64,000 nt of DNA from the NCBI GenBank assembly GCA_025463925.1, contig JAODBK010000039.1:20477-84476 (forward strand), written 5' to 3'. The notes below the pieces were generated by a model. It saw only the letters and a program-made list of their open reading frames with translations. It was not told the DNA's origin and did no database searches. Origin of the DNA: Acidimicrobiales bacterium. GTDB lineage: Bacteria > Actinomycetota > Acidimicrobiia > Acidimicrobiales > AC-14. How positions within the stretch are numbered: position 1 is the first letter of the stretch; every line of letters begins with the position of its first letter. The translations under genes and the position numbers were made by a program. Positions 44,184 through 53,158 of the stretch are shown here, piece after piece.

Positions 44184-45308
44184 CTACGGGACGGTGGCGT
44201 TCAGGAAGGCGAGGATCGCGTACCCGGCCATCCCGGCGGCGCCGAGGGCCAGCACCAGCTTCTCGACACGGTCGCTCGCGGTGAGCGTTGCCCCGCCGAC
44301 CACGAACGGGAAGGCCGAGAGGCAGTAGCGCTCGAAGGACTCGAGGTTCGTGGTCGAGAGCCCGACGACGAGGGCAGATGCCGCGAACAGGGAGTACGAC
44401 GCCGGCAGGCGGCGGGCGCAGACGACCAGCAGGACGATCAACGCCAGCGCCCACGGCACGTGCAGCCCGCTGCCGATGTGGGTGCCGTGCAGGATGCCCC
44501 GACCCTCGTGCAGGAGCGCGGTGATCGGGCTCACGACCCGGCCGCGCAACTTCGGGTCGGATTGCGCTCGCAACGGGCGGAACAGGTCGTGGTACGCGAT
44601 CGCCGACCACCCGAGGAAGAGGCCGACACCGGCGGCCGGCGCGAGGACTGCGGTGACCCGTGCGACGCGCTCGCGGCCGCGGCTTCCGGCCCACCCCCGC
44701 CAGGCCTCGACCGCAGCTGGGAGGACGAGCAGCGCGCCGATCGGCCGGGTGAGACCGGCGAGCACGCCGCACGCGATGGCGACGCCCCACTTCCGCGTGC
44801 GCAATCCGATGAACGCCCCGATGGCGAGCGCCATGAAGGTTGCCTCGGCGTAGCCCAGCGCCAACACGTATGCCGGCGGCACCAGCGCGACGAGCCACGC
44901 CGATCGCCGGGCCAGGTTGGCGTCGCCCAGATCCTCGATCACGAGCCGGTGGAGCAGCGCGCCCATCACCAGCGCGGAAGCGTTGACGATGAGGATCAGC
45001 GCCAGCCCGTACCGGCCGCCCAATCCGAAGCCGAGGAACCGTGCCATGAGCGGGACCAGCGGGAAGAACCGCAGACCGAGCGCCTCCACCCCGTGGTACC
45101 CGTGGGCCGCGATCTGGCGGTAGAACGCCGCGTCCCACGCGAAGAAGCCCTGATGCACGCGGAACGCCGCGCCTGGCTTGGTGGCGTATCCGTGGTCGAC
45201 GACATAGCGCGCCAGCGCCAGCGCGCCGAGGGTGACGGCGCGGGTGCCGAACCACGCGGGGAACGCCACCGCGAGGTCGCGCGTGAACCCACCGCGGCGA
45301 GCCGGCAC
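44184..45308 (-). CDS. PIG-V-like mannosyltransferase (GT-C)
   Basis: 374 aa with about nine membrane segments. It has the PIG-V-type loop FFAWDAAFYRQIAAHGYHG followed by LRFFPLVPLMARFLG, and ALGYAEATFMALAIGAFIGL then LAGLTRPIGALLVLPA. Such proteins transfer mannose or a related sugar from polyprenyl phosphate. GTG 45308 lies 4 bp after the upstream gene's stop, so the two are co-translated. Confidence 0.82.
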   Translation of the reverse strand: MPARRGGFTRDLAVAFPAWFGTRAVTLGALALARYVVDHGYATKPGAAFRVHQGFFAWDAAFYRQIAAHGYHGVEALGLRFFPLVPLMARFLGFGLGGRYGLALILIVNASALVMGALLHRLVIEDLGDANLARRSAWLVALVPPAYVLALGYAEATFMALAIGAFIGLRTRKWGVAIACGVLAGLTRPIGALLVLPAAVEAWRGWAGSRGRERVARVTAVLAPAAGVGLFLGWSAIAYHDLFRPLRAQSDPKLRGRVVSPITALLHEGRGILHGTHIGSGLHVPWALALIVLLVVCARRLPASYSLFAASALVVGLSTTNLESFERYCLSAFPFVVGGATLTASDRVEKLVLALGAAGMAGYAILAFLNATVP

Positions 45309-45312
45309 CTGC

Positions 45313-46881
45313 TCAGCGCTCCGGGTAGCGGATGAGATCGGCGTGCTCGAAGAACTTGTCGTTGTCGAGCTTCACCAGCTCGCGCCCGCCGGGCCGCAAC
45401 GCCGCGAGCACCGCGTTGATGCGCTCGCACGAATTGCCGAACGTGCGGTAGTTGAAGCTCCACACCATCCAGACGGCGTGACGACCGGCGCGCTCGTCGA
45501 GCAGCTTGGCGAACGCGTCGGGGTTGCCGGCCCGGTTGTGGTCGCCGTAGTCGACCCAGTCGACGAAGCGCGGCCCGGTGGCGCGAGGGAACGTGACCTG
45601 CTGGATGCCCGCCGGAAGCAGGCGGCTCGTTGCCGGGCCGAGCTGGTCGGGGCAGTAGCCGACCACGTCGCCCGGTTGCACCGCGGCCCGGATGGCGTGG
45701 GCCACCGCGCCGGCCTGCGTGCGGTTGGTCGTGACGTACTGCGTCGCGGTGATCAGCCCGCACACCACCGCGGCGGCGACGACCGCGGCGCGGACCCGTT
45801 CGCCGGCGAGTGCGCCGGTGCCGAGCGTCACCAGCAGGAGGAACAGCGGGAAGACGACCGCGGTGTAGCGGGCCGCGAACGCGCTGCCGGTGACCAGGCC
45901 GATCGAGATCGCGATTGCGAGCGTGGCCGCGCCGGCGAACGCCAGGCCTCGACCGCGCCGACGGGTTCGCAGGTCGAGCTCGATGCGCCACTCGTCGATG
46001 GCGGCACCGAACAGGCCGATGCCGGCCATCGCGAAGAACACCAGCGCCAATGCCCGGCCACTGCTGGACTTGCCACCGGCGAACTCGCTGACCGCGTTGA
46101 CCATGGCCGAGAACGAGGCCGGGTCGGCCCACGGCGTCCCGGTGTGCTTCAGCTGGTACGCGAACGCCGGGAGCCACGGCGCGAAGAGCACGCCGCCGCC
46201 GGCGATCCCGATCAGCATGCGGCGGAACGCATCGCGCCGCTCGGGCGGGCCGGACACGAGCTGGTACACGAGGCCGGCACCCAACGCGACGATCAGGTAC
46301 AGCGACCAGTAGTGCGTCAGGAGCAGCAGGCCGCTGATCACCGCCAGCGCCACCATGTCGCCCGCCGTCGGCCGGGGCCGCCCGAGCGCCTTGACGAGGC
46401 GGAGGTACCCGACGAGGACGAGCAGGACGACGAGCGAGTACATGCGCGTCTCGGTCGCGTACCGGATTGCGAAGGGCGACGACGCCAGCAGCACGACGCC
46501 CACCCATTCCGCACCCCGTCCGGCGGCCCGTCGCGCCGCCAGCCACATCAGCGGGAGGGTGCCGACGGAGATCACCCCGCTCAGCGCCCGGACGGCCACG
46601 TCGGAGTCGCCGAACACCCGCATCCACACGTGGAGGAGCGCGTAGTAGAGCGGGGGCGCGCCGTCGTGGCGCAGCGCGCCTGGGATGTCCCGGAGCGGCA
46701 GCTTGGCGATGTTGACGGTGAGCGCTTCGTCGAGCCAGAGGTCCGAGCGCGTCCAGAAGCGCATGACCAGACCCATGACGAGGGTGCCGACCGCGAGGAC
46801 GACGATCGCCCGGTGCCACCACGGCGGCGTCGTCGAGACCGCGCCTGCCGCGGCGTCGTCGGGGCGAACGTCGACCTTCAT
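45313..46881 (-). CDS. GT39-like membrane glycosyltransferase
   Basis: 522 aa. After a short polar N-terminus and first membrane segment comes the catalytic-type loop RSDLWLDEALTVNIAKLPL, then HDGAPPLYYALLHVWMRVFG, diagnostic of PMT_2/GT39-type enzymes. About eleven segments are followed by a soluble tail (AVQPGDVVGYCPDQLGPATS, MVWSFNYRTFGNSCERINA). ATG 46881 is used instead of the longer frame to 47034. It is the first gene of the twelve-gene minus-strand run, so its promoter should lie in 46882-46996. Confidence 0.82.
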   Translation of the reverse strand: MKVDVRPDDAAAGAVSTTPPWWHRAIVVLAVGTLVMGLVMRFWTRSDLWLDEALTVNIAKLPLRDIPGALRHDGAPPLYYALLHVWMRVFGDSDVAVRALSGVISVGTLPLMWLAARRAAGRGAEWVGVVLLASSPFAIRYATETRMYSLVVLLVLVGYLRLVKALGRPRPTAGDMVALAVISGLLLLTHYWSLYLIVALGAGLVYQLVSGPPERRDAFRRMLIGIAGGGVLFAPWLPAFAYQLKHTGTPWADPASFSAMVNAVSEFAGGKSSSGRALALVFFAMAGIGLFGAAIDEWRIELDLRTRRRGRGLAFAGAATLAIAISIGLVTGSAFAARYTAVVFPLFLLLVTLGTGALAGERVRAAVVAAAVVCGLITATQYVTTNRTQAGAVAHAIRAAVQPGDVVGYCPDQLGPATSRLLPAGIQQVTFPRATGPRFVDWVDYGDHNRAGNPDAFAKLLDERAGRHAVWMVWSFNYRTFGNSCERINAVLAALRPGGRELVKLDNDKFFEHADLIRYPER

Positions 46882-46937
46882 CGGGGGCGACGGTACGTAG
46901 TCCGTCAACCTCCGCTCAAGCTGGCCAGTCCTTTTCG

Positions 46938-46972
46938 GGTCACGAGTATCGGCCGGGCCCACACTCGTGACC
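46938..46972. terminator. 10-bp inverted repeat between dtxR-like gene and glycan operon
   Basis: GGTCACGAGT (46938-46947) and ACTCGTGACC (46963-46972) are perfect inverted repeats around a 15-nt GC-rich centre. It is placed 25 bp after the stop of the minus-strand regulator gene and upstream of the glycan operon, so it could be the regulator's terminator or an operator for the glycan operon. No U-tract is visible. Confidence 0.5.
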
Positions 46973-46996
46973 GGAAACGCCCGGCGGCTGGGGCCA

Positions 46997-47665
46997 TCAG
47001 ATCGTGACGAGGATCCGTTCGCCGGCGAACGCACCGACCCCGGCGTGGCGCCCGTCGATCTCGATGGTGAGGGTGCCGTCGGGCGAGGCCGCGGTGACCG
47101 AGCCCGACCGGCCGGGCCGGATCGACGCGCCCTCGAGGTACGCCAGCAGGCCCGGGGTGAACTCGAGCTCCTCCGGGATCCGCTCGACGGTGAAGGTCGC
47201 GCCCTCGGCCAGGCTGGCCAGGGGCACCGCGTGCGGGGTCTCGTACGCGGTGCCGGGGATCGGGTTGCCGTGCGGGCACGTCGTCGGGTTGCGCAGCAGG
47301 CGGGTCATCGCGACCTCGACGGCGTCGGAGATGACGTGCTCCCAGCGCCCGGCCTCGATGTGGGCGTCGGCCCAGGACAGCTCGAGCACGTCGGTGAGGA
47401 AGCGCTCGGCGAGCCGGTGCCGCCGGACGACCCGCTCGGCGAGATCGCGGCCGGCCGAGGTGAGGGCGATGGTCGAGGCCCGCATGGCCACCAGCCCCTC
47501 GGCGTGCAGCCGCTTGATCATCTCGGATACGGCGGGCCGCGAGTAGCCGAGCCGCTCGGCGATGCGGGCCTGGATGACCTCGACGTCGTCCTCGCCGAGC
47601 TCGAAGATCGTCTCGCAGTACTCCTCGAACGCCGGGTGGTACTCGGGGGTGCGGTAGTCGGCCAC
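46997..47665 (-). CDS. DtxR/MntR-family metal-dependent repressor
   Basis: 222 aa. N-terminal winged helix (EYCETIFELGEDDVEVIQAR, RLGYSRPAVSEMIKRLHAEG), dimerisation and metal-binding domain (RRHRLAERFLTDVLELSWAD, AHIEAGRWEHVISDAVE, NPTTCPHGNPIPG with Cys and His ligands), and a C-terminal SH3/FeoA-like domain (ASPDGTLTIEIDGRHAGVG). It represses iron or manganese genes when metal is bound. It is divergent from the lipoprotein-FTR1 iron operon, with an IdeR-box-like sequence between them, so it is the probable regulator. GTG 47665. Confidence 0.93.
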   Translation of the reverse strand: MADYRTPEYHPAFEEYCETIFELGEDDVEVIQARIAERLGYSRPAVSEMIKRLHAEGLVAMRASTIALTSAGRDLAERVVRRHRLAERFLTDVLELSWADAHIEAGRWEHVISDAVEVAMTRLLRNPTTCPHGNPIPGTAYETPHAVPLASLAEGATFTVERIPEELEFTPGLLAYLEGASIRPGRSGSVTAASPDGTLTIEIDGRHAGVGAFAGERILVTI

Positions 47666-47710
47666 GACGTTCGAAGCGTAAGGCCCCCCGCGAGGCTGTG
47701 CAAGCCCAGT

Positions 47711-47741
47711 TTGACAAGAGCCATTAGGTCCGCCTTACATA
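47711..47741 (+). promoter_or_regulatory. Promoter with overlapping IdeR/DtxR-like box
   Basis: TTGACA at 47711-47716 is a consensus -35, and TACATA at 47736-47741 is a plausible -10 with a 19-bp spacer. TTAGGTCCGCCTTACATA (47724-47741) matches the left half and centre of the IdeR/DtxR palindrome TTAGGTTAGCCTAACC and covers the spacer and -10. Repression by metal-loaded regulator is the natural reading; binding is not shown by sequence alone. Confidence 0.6.
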
Positions 47742-47747
47742 TTGGCA

Positions 47748-48164
47748 ATGCGGCTCCTCCGTACCCTGCCGGTGGCGACCCTGGCCACGATGGTCGCGGT
47801 CGTCGCCGCCGGATGTTCGAGCAAGCCGCACGCCTCGTCCACCACCGCGCCCGAGGACGTGCGGGCCCCGGCAGCCGATGTCGCGCAGGGCCTGCGGCAG
47901 ATCGACAGCATCGCGACCGCGGCGGCCACTGCCGCCGCCGGCGACAAGGCCCGGGCGAAGCAGCTCGACGGGCAGATCGAGCCGGTCTGGGCGCGGGTGG
48001 AAGGCACGGTGAAGGCCAACGAGCCGGACACCTACCTCGCCCTCGAGGACGCCTTCGCGCTCCTGAAGAACGCCACCGACGCCGGCGATTCCGCCAAGGC
48101 GACCCAGGCGGCGGCCGACGTCTCGAAGGCCGTCACGGCCTATGTGGGGAAGTACCCGGGGTGA
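47748..48164 (+). CDS. Lipoprotein encoded with FTR1 (iron-uptake accessory)
   Basis: 138 aa. A signal sequence with lipobox VVAAGCSS (Cys about residue 22) is followed by a helical, Ala-rich mature part (VAQGLRQIDSIATAAATAAA, then GKYPG at the end). It resembles the helical imelysin/EfeO-like or FTR1 N-terminal domain in size and pattern but has no certain family. ATG 47748, just after the IdeR-like box. Its stop overlaps the FTR1 start (GTGA), so it is likely an outer iron-binding partner of the permease. Confidence 0.7.
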   Translation: MRLLRTLPVATLATMVAVVAAGCSSKPHASSTTAPEDVRAPAADVAQGLRQIDSIATAAATAAAGDKARAKQLDGQIEPVWARVEGTVKANEPDTYLALEDAFALLKNATDAGDSAKATQAAADVSKAVTAYVGKYPG

Positions 48165-49456
48165 CCATCGTTCGGCGCGCCCTCCTGGTCTTCGGCCTGG
48201 TCGTGCTCGGCGGGCTCGCGGTCGCGCCGCCGGTCTCGGCGGCGCCGGCGGCGTCGCGTGCCGAGGCCATCCGCCAGCTCGACGTCGTCCGGCAATCGAT
48301 CGACCGCACGCTGGCATTGATCAAGGAAGGAAAGGCCGACCAGGCCTTCACCGAGGCCCGCTCGGGATACTTGAGCCACTTCGAGCTCGTCGAGGTTCCG
48401 TTGCGCGTGGCCGACGCGCAATTGACGTCCGACGCCGAGACCAAGTTCGCCGAGATCCGCGGCCTGATCAGCGCCCACGCGCCGGCTGGCACCATCCGCT
48501 CGAACATCGTCGAGCTCCGCGGCCTCCTCGACAACGCCGAACGCCGGCTCACCGACGCCGGTGTCGGCGCGCCGGCTGTCGTGTTCGGGCAGTCGTTCCT
48601 CATCATCTTCCGCGAGGGGCTCGAGGCGGTGCTGCTGGTCTCGGTGCTGCTCGGCTATCTCGAAGCGGCGAAGGCGACGCAGTACCGCCGCCCGATCCTG
48701 TGGGGGATGGCCGGCGCCGCGGTCGCGACCGCGGCGACGTTCGTCGTGTTGCGCACCGTGCTGTCCGCGCTCCCGCTGGGCCGCGAGATCCTCGAGGCGG
48801 TGACGGCGCTCCTCGCGGTCGCGGTGCTGTTCTACGTGTCGTTCTGGTTGATCGCCCGCCTCGAACAGAAGCGATGGCTCGAGTTCCTGCGAGCGCGCGT
48901 CTGGACCGCGGTGTCGGTCGGTTCCACGGCGGCACTGGCGTTGGTGGGCTTCACCGCGGTCTACCGCGAGGGCTTCGAGACCGCCCTCTTCTACCAAGCG
49001 CTGATGTCGTTCGGGCCCGGCCTCGGCAGATGGGTGGCGGCCGGGCTCGGCGCCGGGCTGGTTGCCCTCGCCATCGTGTCGTGGATCGTGTTCCGGCTCG
49101 GCCGGCGCGTCCCCGTCAAGGCATTCCTGTCCAGCGCGGTCGTGCTGTTGATGGCGACGTCGGTCGCGTTCCTGGGCAACGCCGTGCGGGCGCTCCAGTC
49201 GGCCGATGTCCTCGGCCTGCACCGCTGGCCCGGATGGCCGCGCACGCCGATCTTCCTGTCGCAGGCGCTCGGATACTGGCCGAGCCGCGAGACACTCGTC
49301 GCGCAGGCGGCACTCATCGCGGTGTATGTCGCCGGCGCGCTGTACCTCTTCTTGATGCGCCCGCGGCTTCGCCGGGCCGATCCTGCGCCGCCGGCCACGG
49401 CCTCCGCGGCCACTGGTCCGGCCGGGATCCGGCGACCGGCCGACGCCCGCCACTGA
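48161..49456 (+). CDS. FTR1-family high-affinity iron permease
   Basis: 431 aa. Signal peptide ending PPVSAAPAA, then an outer helical domain (LDVVRQSIDRTLALIKEGKA, ...RSGYLSHFELVEVPLR), then a seven-segment FTR1 domain with both iron-binding REGxE motifs: FREGLEAVL (about 151) and YREGFETAL (about 268). Fusion of an outer domain to FTR1 is common in bacteria. It imports iron across the plasma membrane. It is coupled to the lipoprotein gene upstream and followed after 3 bp by the HyuA-like gene. Confidence 0.92.
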   Translation: MTIVRRALLVFGLVVLGGLAVAPPVSAAPAASRAEAIRQLDVVRQSIDRTLALIKEGKADQAFTEARSGYLSHFELVEVPLRVADAQLTSDAETKFAEIRGLISAHAPAGTIRSNIVELRGLLDNAERRLTDAGVGAPAVVFGQSFLIIFREGLEAVLLVSVLLGYLEAAKATQYRRPILWGMAGAAVATAATFVVLRTVLSALPLGREILEAVTALLAVAVLFYVSFWLIARLEQKRWLEFLRARVWTAVSVGSTAALALVGFTAVYREGFETALFYQALMSFGPGLGRWVAAGLGAGLVALAIVSWIVFRLGRRVPVKAFLSSAVVLLMATSVAFLGNAVRALQSADVLGLHRWPGWPRTPIFLSQALGYWPSRETLVAQAALIAVYVAGALYLFLMRPRLRRADPAPPATASAATGPAGIRRPADARH

Positions 49457-49459
49457 CGG

Positions 49460-51517
49460 GTGGCCGTCCGGGTCGGCGTCGACGTCGGCGGCACGTTCAC
49501 GAAGGCGGTGGCGTTCGAGACGGGCGCGGCGTCCGTGCTGGCCGAGGCGATCGTGCCGACGACCCACGACCATCCGCACGGTGTCGCCGCCGGCGTCGTC
49601 GACGTGGTGACGCGGCTCGCGTCCGAGGTGGGTGCCGAGCGGGTCGAGCTGGTGACGCACTCGACGACGCAGGCCGTGAACGCGCTCCTCGAGGGCGACG
49701 TGGCCACGGTCGGCATGATCGGCCTCGGTCGCGCGCCCGACCTCCGCAAGGCGCGCCGCCGCACCGTCGAGCCCCGCATCGAGTTGAGCGAGGGCCGCAT
49801 GCTGGCGATGGTGCCGGCGTTCCTCGACGTGACCAATGGCCTCGACCACGCGACCGCCGCCGCGACGATCGAGCGGCTCCGGGCCGGTGGTGCGGAGGCG
49901 ATTGCGGTCGCGGAAGCCTTCGCGCCCGACGACCTCACCAACGAAGCGATGCTCGCCGACGCCGCGGCCGCGGCCGGACTTCCCGTCACCACCTCGGCCG
50001 AGTTGACCGGGCTCTACGGGCTCGAGCTGCGCGCCGTCACCGCGGCGCTCAACGCGTCGATCCTGCCCATCGCGACCCGCACCGCCGAGGTCGTCGGTGA
50101 AGGGGTCGCCGCCGCCGGCGTGACGAGCCCCGTCATGGTGATGCGCGGCGACGGCGGAGCGACCGACCTGCACGGCTTCCGGCGGGCGCCGGCCCGAACG
50201 CTCTACTCCGGCCCGGCGGCGTCGGTCGCCGGGGCACTGCGCTCCGGCCGCATCGACGACGGCGTCATCGTCGAGGTGGGCGGGACGTCGACCAACGTCG
50301 CCGCGATCCGTCGCGGGCGACCGGCGCTCTCCTACGTGCAGGTCGCGAGCCACGCCACCGCCATCCGGGCCCTCGACGTCCGCGTGCTCGGCGTCGCCGG
50401 CGGCTCCATGCTCCGGTCGCGCCGCGGTCGGGTCTACGGCGTCGGGCCGCGCAGCGCGCACATCGCCGGGCTGCCGTACGCGTGCTTCCTCGCCGCCGAC
50501 GACTTCGCGGGCGCGACCACCGAGCTGATCGCGCCCCGCGCCGACGATCCGGGCGACTACCTGGTGGTGCGACTGGCGGACGGCCGGCGCGTCGCGCTCA
50601 CCAACACCTGCGCGGCCAACGCGCTCGGGATCGTGCAGCCGGGCGACTACGCGGCCGGCGATCGCGAGGCGGCGCTGGCGGCGTTCACGGTCGCCGGCCG
50701 AGCGCTGCGGCTGACGGGCGAGGAGGTGGCGCGGCGGATGGTGCAGGCGTCGACCCAGGCGGTCGGCGACCTGGTGGCCGCTGTGGCGCGTGACCACCAC
50801 CTCGAACGGCCGGTGATCGTCGCGGTGGGCGGCGGCGCCGGCGCCCTCGGCCGGGCCGTCGCGTCGGCGATGGGGCTCGACATCGTCGTCCCGCCCAAGG
50901 CCGAGGTGATCAGCGCCATCGGCGATGCCCTGTCGCTCGTGCGGGCCGAACGCGAGCGCACCTTCAGCACGCCGACCCCCGTCGACACCCAGCGGCTCAT
51001 CGCCGAGGTCGAGGCCGAGGCGATCGCGGCCGGCGCGTCGGCCGCCGGCCTGGACGTGCGGGTCGAGCACAACGCCGAGCGCGGCGCGGTGCGCGTCACC
51101 GTCACCGGCGCCGTCGGGCTCAGCTCGGGCGCCGTCCCCGGACGGCAGCCGGCGACGCCGGCCGACGCCACCGCGGCCGCCGGCGAGCGCGGGTACCGCG
51201 ACGTCGTGGCGGTCGGCCAGTTCTGGCTGGCGACGAGGCCGGGGCGGGCCCCGCGGGTCGCCGTCCTCGACCGCTACGCCGACGTCGTGGTGGACGTCGG
51301 CGGGGAGGCCTTCGAGGCCGGGTCCGCCGATCTCGGTCCCGTCATCGACCGCCACACCCGCCGGGTCGGTCCGATGACGATCGCGCCGGACGCGTGGATC
51401 GTGAGCGGCGCGCGGTTCCTCCAGGTCCCGGCGCCCGATCTCGCCGCCATCGCCGACACCGTCACCGCGCTGACGGCGGACGGCGCCACCCCAACCGTGA
51501 TCATCGGGAGAGAGTGA
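49460..51517 (+). CDS. Hydantoinase/oxoprolinase-like (HyuA family) protein
   Basis: 685 aa with the ASKHA-fold HyuA arrangement: RVGVDVGGTFTKAVAFETGA (phosphate loop), LVTHSTTQAVNALLEGDVA, the ATPase core ARTLYSGPAASVAGALRSGR, VEVGGTSTNVAAIRRGR (usual form GGTSTD, here GGTSTN), and RPVIVAVGGGAGALG. HyuA normally pairs with HyuB to open cyclic amides using ATP; no hyuB is adjacent. The start is GTG 49460, 3 bp after FTR1, so it is in the iron operon for reasons unknown. Activity uncertain. Confidence 0.8.
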   Translation: MAVRVGVDVGGTFTKAVAFETGAASVLAEAIVPTTHDHPHGVAAGVVDVVTRLASEVGAERVELVTHSTTQAVNALLEGDVATVGMIGLGRAPDLRKARRRTVEPRIELSEGRMLAMVPAFLDVTNGLDHATAAATIERLRAGGAEAIAVAEAFAPDDLTNEAMLADAAAAAGLPVTTSAELTGLYGLELRAVTAALNASILPIATRTAEVVGEGVAAAGVTSPVMVMRGDGGATDLHGFRRAPARTLYSGPAASVAGALRSGRIDDGVIVEVGGTSTNVAAIRRGRPALSYVQVASHATAIRALDVRVLGVAGGSMLRSRRGRVYGVGPRSAHIAGLPYACFLAADDFAGATTELIAPRADDPGDYLVVRLADGRRVALTNTCAANALGIVQPGDYAAGDREAALAAFTVAGRALRLTGEEVARRMVQASTQAVGDLVAAVARDHHLERPVIVAVGGGAGALGRAVASAMGLDIVVPPKAEVISAIGDALSLVRAERERTFSTPTPVDTQRLIAEVEAEAIAAGASAAGLDVRVEHNAERGAVRVTVTGAVGLSSGAVPGRQPATPADATAAAGERGYRDVVAVGQFWLATRPGRAPRVAVLDRYADVVVDVGGEAFEAGSADLGPVIDRHTRRVGPMTIAPDAWIVSGARFLQVPAPDLAAIADTVTALTADGATPTVIIGRE

Positions 51518-51518
51518 C

Positions 51519-51959
51519 GTGGCCCTCTACATCCCCGCAGGACGCCGCCGCCGCCGGGCGATCGGGCTGATCGTGGCGGCCTTCGTCGTCGGGCTCGTCG
51601 CCGGGTGGATCGGCGGCCGGGCGTCGTCGCCGTCGGTCGAGGGACGGGTCAAGAGCGTGCGATCCGAGGCTCGACAGACCGCGGCCGGGCTGCGGGTCGT
51701 CGCGCTGCACGACCAGACGGGCGCGGTGGCGCAGCCGACACCCGGCGACGCCGGCACCGATCTCGTCCTGCGGCGCACGCGCACCGAGCTCGATCACGAG
51801 TTCCGTCGCGCGCCCTGGGTCACCCGCCAGCAGCACGACCAGTTGCTCCGCGAGCTCGATGCGTTGCAGGCGCGACCAGACCGCGGGACCGCGGCGTTCG
51901 GCGCCGCCGCCGAGGCGTTGGCGCGCGACATCGAGACGACGTTCGGCACCAACGGGTAG
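51519..51959 (+). CDS. Membrane-anchored protein of unknown function
   Basis: 146 aa from GTG 51519. A basic start (PAGRRRRRAIG) is followed by one membrane segment ending in a Gly-rich stretch (LIVAAFVVGLVAGWIGGRAS), then a charged, helical outer domain. No motif is recognised. It is encoded one base after the HyuA-like stop, so co-translated with it; possibly an anchor or partner. Confidence 0.65.
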   Translation: MALYIPAGRRRRRAIGLIVAAFVVGLVAGWIGGRASSPSVEGRVKSVRSEARQTAAGLRVVALHDQTGAVAQPTPGDAGTDLVLRRTRTELDHEFRRAPWVTRQQHDQLLRELDALQARPDRGTAAFGAAAEALARDIETTFGTNG

Positions 51960-52012
51960 GGGGTGACCCGAGCGGGTAGTGAGCAGCCGGTAGCCTCCGA
52001 CCCGGACACGCC

Positions 52013-53158
52013 GTGAGACGCCTGACACTCACCCTCCTCGTTCTTTCGTCCGTCCTCGCCGCGTGCGGCGGGGCTCGGCGCCCCGACCCCGAAGCGCTGC
52101 GCAAACCGCTGTCGACATCGCCGTCGCACGTGCAGGTGCGCACCGACCAAGGCAGCGCGTCGTCGCTCCGCAACATCGTCTACGACCACGTGACGAGCAG
52201 TCAGCTGCGCCCCGAGGTCGCGAAGTTCCCATCGCGGGTGTACGTGCCGAACAACCTCGCCAACACCGTCGACGTGATCGATCCGAACACCTTCCAGGTC
52301 ATCGACCACTTCAAGACCGGAAAGGTGCCGCACCACATCGCGCCGTCGTGGGACATGACCACGCTGTACATCGACAACACCTACGGCAACAGCCTCACGC
52401 CGATCGACCCGATGACCGGCAAGCCCGGCACGCCGATCCCGGTGGAGGATCCGTACAACCTCTACTTCACCCCTGACGGTACCAAGGCGATCGTGGTGGC
52501 GGAGCGCTTCCAGCGCCTGGACTTCTACGACCCGCACACGTGGACGCGCCTGAAGAGCGTGCCGATCCCGTGGGCCGGCGCCGACCACCTGGACTTCTCG
52601 GCCGACGGCCACTCGCTGATGGTCACCACGGAGTTCACCGGCATGCTGGCGCGGGTCGACACCCAGACGATGGAGCTCGCCGGGGCGGTGCACCTCGGCG
52701 GCCTGCCGGTCGACGTGAAGCTGTCGCCCGACGGCGGCGTCTTCTACGTCACCAACCAGGACCCCAACCACAGCGGCGTGTCGGTGGTCGACCCGGTGAA
52801 GATGGCCGAGATCCAGTTCATCCCCACCGACACGGGCGCCCACGGGCTGTACATCAGCCGGGACGCGACCAAGCTCTACGTCAGCAACCGGATCGCGGGC
52901 TCGATCTCCGTCGTCGACCTGGCGACGCGCGCCGTCGTCGCCACGTGGAAGATCGGCGGCAGCCCCGACATGATCCAGATCTCGCCTGACGGCCGGCAGC
53001 TCTGGGTCTCCGGACGGTTCGACGCCAGCGTGTACGTCGTCGACACCACCACCGGTCGTCTGCTCCACAGGATCAAGGTGGGCAGCGGCGCCCACGGGAT
53101 CTGCTTCTTCCCGCAGCCGGGCCGCTTCTCGGTCGGCCACAACGGGGTCTACCGGTGA
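52013..53158 (+). CDS. YncE-like beta-propeller lipoprotein
   Basis: 381 aa. Lipobox VLAACGG (Cys about residue 19), then a seven-bladed propeller with repeated units such as RVYVPNNLANTVDVIDPNTF, YVTNQDPNHSGVSVVDP, KLYVSNRIAGSISVVDLATR and LWVSGRFDASVYVVDTTTGR. It probably binds a ligand or protein at the outer face. The start is GTG 52013. Its stop overlaps the next gene (GTGATG), so it is paired with the deacetylase-fold lipoprotein. Confidence 0.85.
   Translation: MRRLTLTLLVLSSVLAACGGARRPDPEALRKPLSTSPSHVQVRTDQGSASSLRNIVYDHVTSSQLRPEVAKFPSRVYVPNNLANTVDVIDPNTFQVIDHFKTGKVPHHIAPSWDMTTLYIDNTYGNSLTPIDPMTGKPGTPIPVEDPYNLYFTPDGTKAIVVAERFQRLDFYDPHTWTRLKSVPIPWAGADHLDFSADGHSLMVTTEFTGMLARVDTQTMELAGAVHLGGLPVDVKLSPDGGVFYVTNQDPNHSGVSVVDPVKMAEIQFIPTDTGAHGLYISRDATKLYVSNRIAGSISVVDLATRAVVATWKIGGSPDMIQISPDGRQLWVSGRFDASVYVVDTTTGRLLHRIKVGSGAHGICFFPQPGRFSVGHNGVYR

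Noticed and set aside
48140..51355. 1071-aa minus-strand frame opposite FTR1 and the HyuA-like gene
   Set aside because: Both + strand proteins have full motif sets. The opposite frame is composition-driven.
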